Below are positions 6,054 through 7,047 of a DNA stretch of 7,047 nucleotides, in pieces. Source of the stretch: an uncultured Blautia sp. (lineage in GTDB: Bacteria; Bacillota; Clostridia; Lachnospirales; Lachnospiraceae); the NCBI GenBank assembly GCA_938028845.1, contig CALIZJ010000151.1, positions 1-7,047 on the forward strand, written 5' to 3'. The notes under the pieces were generated by a model that had not been told where the DNA came from, did no database searches, and saw nothing but the letters and a program-made list of their open reading frames with translations. Each line of letters opens with the position of its first letter. Position 1 is the first letter of the stretch. Made by a program: the position numbers and the translations under genes.

Positions 6054-6072
6054 TTTTATTAAGAGCCGTTTG

Positions 6073-6112
6073 ATTTCACATACATTTCACATTTTGCCGG
6101 CATAATTTCAAT
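6073..6112. promoter_or_regulatory. Direct-repeat operator, 11-bp spacing, typical of OmpR/PhoB-type binding
   Basis: ATTTCACAT occurs at 6073-6081 and again at 6084-6092, exactly 11 bp apart. A weaker copy, ATTTCAAT, lies at 6105-6112, 21 bp further, so all three are on the same DNA face. The third copy overlaps where the -35 box should be (about 6110-6115), and no good -35 is present. Regulators of the OmpR/PhoB family characteristically bind 11-bp-spaced direct repeats that replace a weak -35, and the gene just downstream encodes such a DNA-binding domain. Autoregulation is therefore inferred. Confidence 0.5.
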
Positions 6113-6129
6113 CTTTTTTCAAACTTTCA

Positions 6130-6138
6130 TGCTATGAT
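6130..6138 (+). promoter_or_regulatory. Extended -10 promoter of the winged-helix regulator gene
   Basis: TGCTATGAT carries a one-mismatch -10 (TATGAT, 6133-6138) with the TGN extension and no recognisable -35. Transcription would start near 6145. The ribosome binding site AAGGAGA (6157-6163) follows, then the ATG at 6173. Confidence 0.55.
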
Positions 6139-6172
6139 AGAGCAGTAAGAAAGTAGAAGGAGAGTGGTTCTT

Positions 6173-6859
6173 ATGCCGGCATTATCAATTATAAACGGCG
6201 TTTGTGACGAGAAAATACATAAACTGGTTGAGCAGTCCGCCTTTTTGGAGGGACTGCTCACATGCAGTCTGAAAGAATATAGGAATGGAACCATAGATAA
6301 ACAAAGTCCACATATCCTGCTGTTTTTGGATATAGACGGCGCAAGGACACTTTCTAAAGATCTGCTTAAGATTTTGCTGATCAATTTCCCTATTGTCCTT
6401 ATTTACAGAGAAAGGGAAAATCTTACAAAAATTTTAAAAAGAAAAGAGCTTCTATTAGAATACATGCCGGCGGATTTTTCCCACCGTACTTTCCAGGAGG
6501 TTGTATTGCGCAATGTTGAAAAAAGACTATGGGAGAACCGGACTATGGTTTTTGGAAATCTTGAGATTGAAAGGGCATACAGAGAAGTGCGGCTTGGCAG
6601 CGAACCTTTGGAAATAAAAGGATTCAGCTATACGATCCTCCTTCTTCTGGCGGAGCATATGGGGGAAGTGGTGTCAAGAGAGGCAATCTCCCGAAATCTT
6701 CCTACAAGAAAGAGAAGCTCTCTTAGAAATATCGATACACACATTAAACAGATCCGGCAGAACAAGGGAATGGAAGGGATCATCCGCTGCGTCCGGCCCA
6801 TCGGTTACTGCCTGGCGCCGGATACGCTATACCAGAGTTCCCAAAACGGCTGTGTTTAA
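6173..6859 (+). CDS. Orphan OmpR/PhoB-type transcriptional regulator with degenerate receiver domain
   Basis: This 228-residue protein starts at ATG 6173, ten bases after GGAG; a GTG at 6164 lies too close to the ribosome binding site. The C-terminal winged-helix domain (about 123-215) is clear: FGNLEIERAYREVRLGSEPL (beta strands), GFSYTILLLLAEHMGEVVSR, recognition helix RNIDTHIKQIRQNKG (185-199) and wing IIRCVRPIGYCL. The N-terminal part (1-120) has the size of a receiver domain and a beta-3 strand HILLFLDIDGAR with Asp53/Asp55. However, the acidic pair after beta-1 is absent (LSIINGV), the switch Thr/Ser is Tyr78 (PIVLIYRER) and the conserved Lys of the KP motif is lost (EYMPADFS). It is probably a pseudo-receiver acting without phosphorylation. 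No histidine kinase is nearby. Its position directly after the ABC operon suggests it may control that operon, itself, or both. Confidence 0.88.
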   Translation: MPALSIINGVCDEKIHKLVEQSAFLEGLLTCSLKEYRNGTIDKQSPHILLFLDIDGARTLSKDLLKILLINFPIVLIYRERENLTKILKRKELLLEYMPADFSHRTFQEVVLRNVEKRLWENRTMVFGNLEIERAYREVRLGSEPLEIKGFSYTILLLLAEHMGEVVSREAISRNLPTRKRSSLRNIDTHIKQIRQNKGMEGIIRCVRPIGYCLAPDTLYQSSQNGCV

Positions 6860-6861
6860 GG

Positions 6862-6900
6862 GGATTTTTCCCGAAATAAAATGAAATTTTTTAAAAATCC
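6862..6900. repeat. Weak inverted repeat after the regulator gene
   Basis: GGATTTTT (6862-6869) can pair with AAAAATCC (6893-6900), and GGGA-TTTT-TCCC forms a small hairpin at 6861-6872. Neither has a convincing T tract after a stable GC stem, so termination here is uncertain. Confidence 0.3.
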
Positions 6901-6902
6901 TA

Positions 6903-6934
6903 TTGACGGGAAGAAATATCCATGCTACTATAAT
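6903..6934 (+). promoter_or_regulatory. rplU promoter
   Basis: The -35 TTGACG (6903-6908) is one mismatch from consensus. The -10 may be TACTAT (6926-6931, spacer 17) or the perfect TATAAT (6929-6934, spacer 20). Transcription would begin about 6941, giving a leader of about 70 bases. Confidence 0.65.
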
Positions 6935-6940
6935 CAAGTA

Positions 6941-7012
6941 TGCCGCACAGAGAGGTTTAAGCATCGAAAGGTCACCATATCTGGCGAGTAATGTTTATAG
7001 GAGGTGCCACAG
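6941..7012 (+). ncRNA. Candidate ribosomal protein L21 leader
   Basis: The 72 bases between the rplU promoter and its ATG occupy the place of the L21 leader, a structured autoregulatory RNA known upstream of rplU in Bacillota. TGGC (6982-6985) can pair with GCCA (7006-7009), which would enclose the ribosome binding site AGGAGG (6999-7004). CACC (6973-6976) is an alternative partner for GGTG (7003-7006). I cannot confirm the family consensus by eye. Confidence 0.45.
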
Positions 7013-7047
7013 ATGTACGCAATTATTGCAACAGGTGGTAAACAGTA
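7013..7047 (+). CDS. rplU: 50S ribosomal protein L21, first codons (cut by window end)
   Basis: ATG 7013 follows AGGAGG (6999-7004) by eight bases and reads MYAIIATGGKQ, with a further partial codon TA. This is the highly conserved L21 N-terminus (MYAIIxTGGKQY). L21 is a structural protein of the large ribosomal subunit. In Bacillota the operon usually continues with a small ribosomal-processing cysteine protease gene and rpmA (L27), which would lie beyond the window. Confidence 0.95.
   Translation, partial: MYAIIATGGKQ

Noticed and set aside
6054..6072. Terminator after the permease
   Set aside because: Only an AT-only TTAAT/ATTAA palindrome is present, so transcription may read through toward the regulator gene.

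Overview
The window looks like a chromosomal segment of a low-to-mid GC Gram-positive gut-type clostridium, most likely Lachnospiraceae-like. This rests on strong AGGAGG-type ribosome binding sites, TGNTATAAT-type promoters, intrinsic terminators, and protein sequences typical of Bacillota. It begins with 27 bases of Illumina adapter, so position 1 is a contig end and not biology. All genes read on the + strand.

Layout: (1) 28-276 is the C-terminal end of ribonuclease E/G (rng), cut by the contig end. A tightly coupled glyoxalase/VOC-fold gene follows (281-646). (2) 764-1826 is a membrane-anchored endonuclease/exonuclease/phosphatase-family gene, split by one extra G in a six-G run exactly at its catalytic GGDFN motif. 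It ends in a strong terminator. (3) 1827-2173 is non-coding and holds the terminator, a probable 140-bp MITE-like insertion (11-bp imperfect terminal inverted repeats, 8-bp target duplication) and an extended -10 promoter. (4) 2174-2539 is a small coiled-coil protein of unknown function that appears to start at CTG, followed by a terminator. (5) 2807-6053 is a three-gene operon: a secreted, C-terminally anchored NEW3-type beta-sandwich protein, an ABC ATPase and an ABC-2 permease. The last two overlap through a dual-coding tandem repeat. (6) 6173-6859 is an orphan OmpR/PhoB-type DNA-binding protein with a degenerate receiver domain, preceded by 11-bp-spaced direct repeats. (7) 6903-7047 holds the promoter, leader and first codons of rplU (ribosomal protein L21).

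RNase E/G and rplU are commonly close neighbours in clostridia. Here about 6.7 kb of accessory genes lie between them, so this is probably a variable insertion spot between two core genes. The most coherent functional unit is the NEW3-ABC-permease operon, with the adjacent pseudo-receiver regulator as its possible controller. The NEW3 protein presumably sits outside the membrane and works with the ATPase/permease pair; its substrate cannot be read from the sequence.
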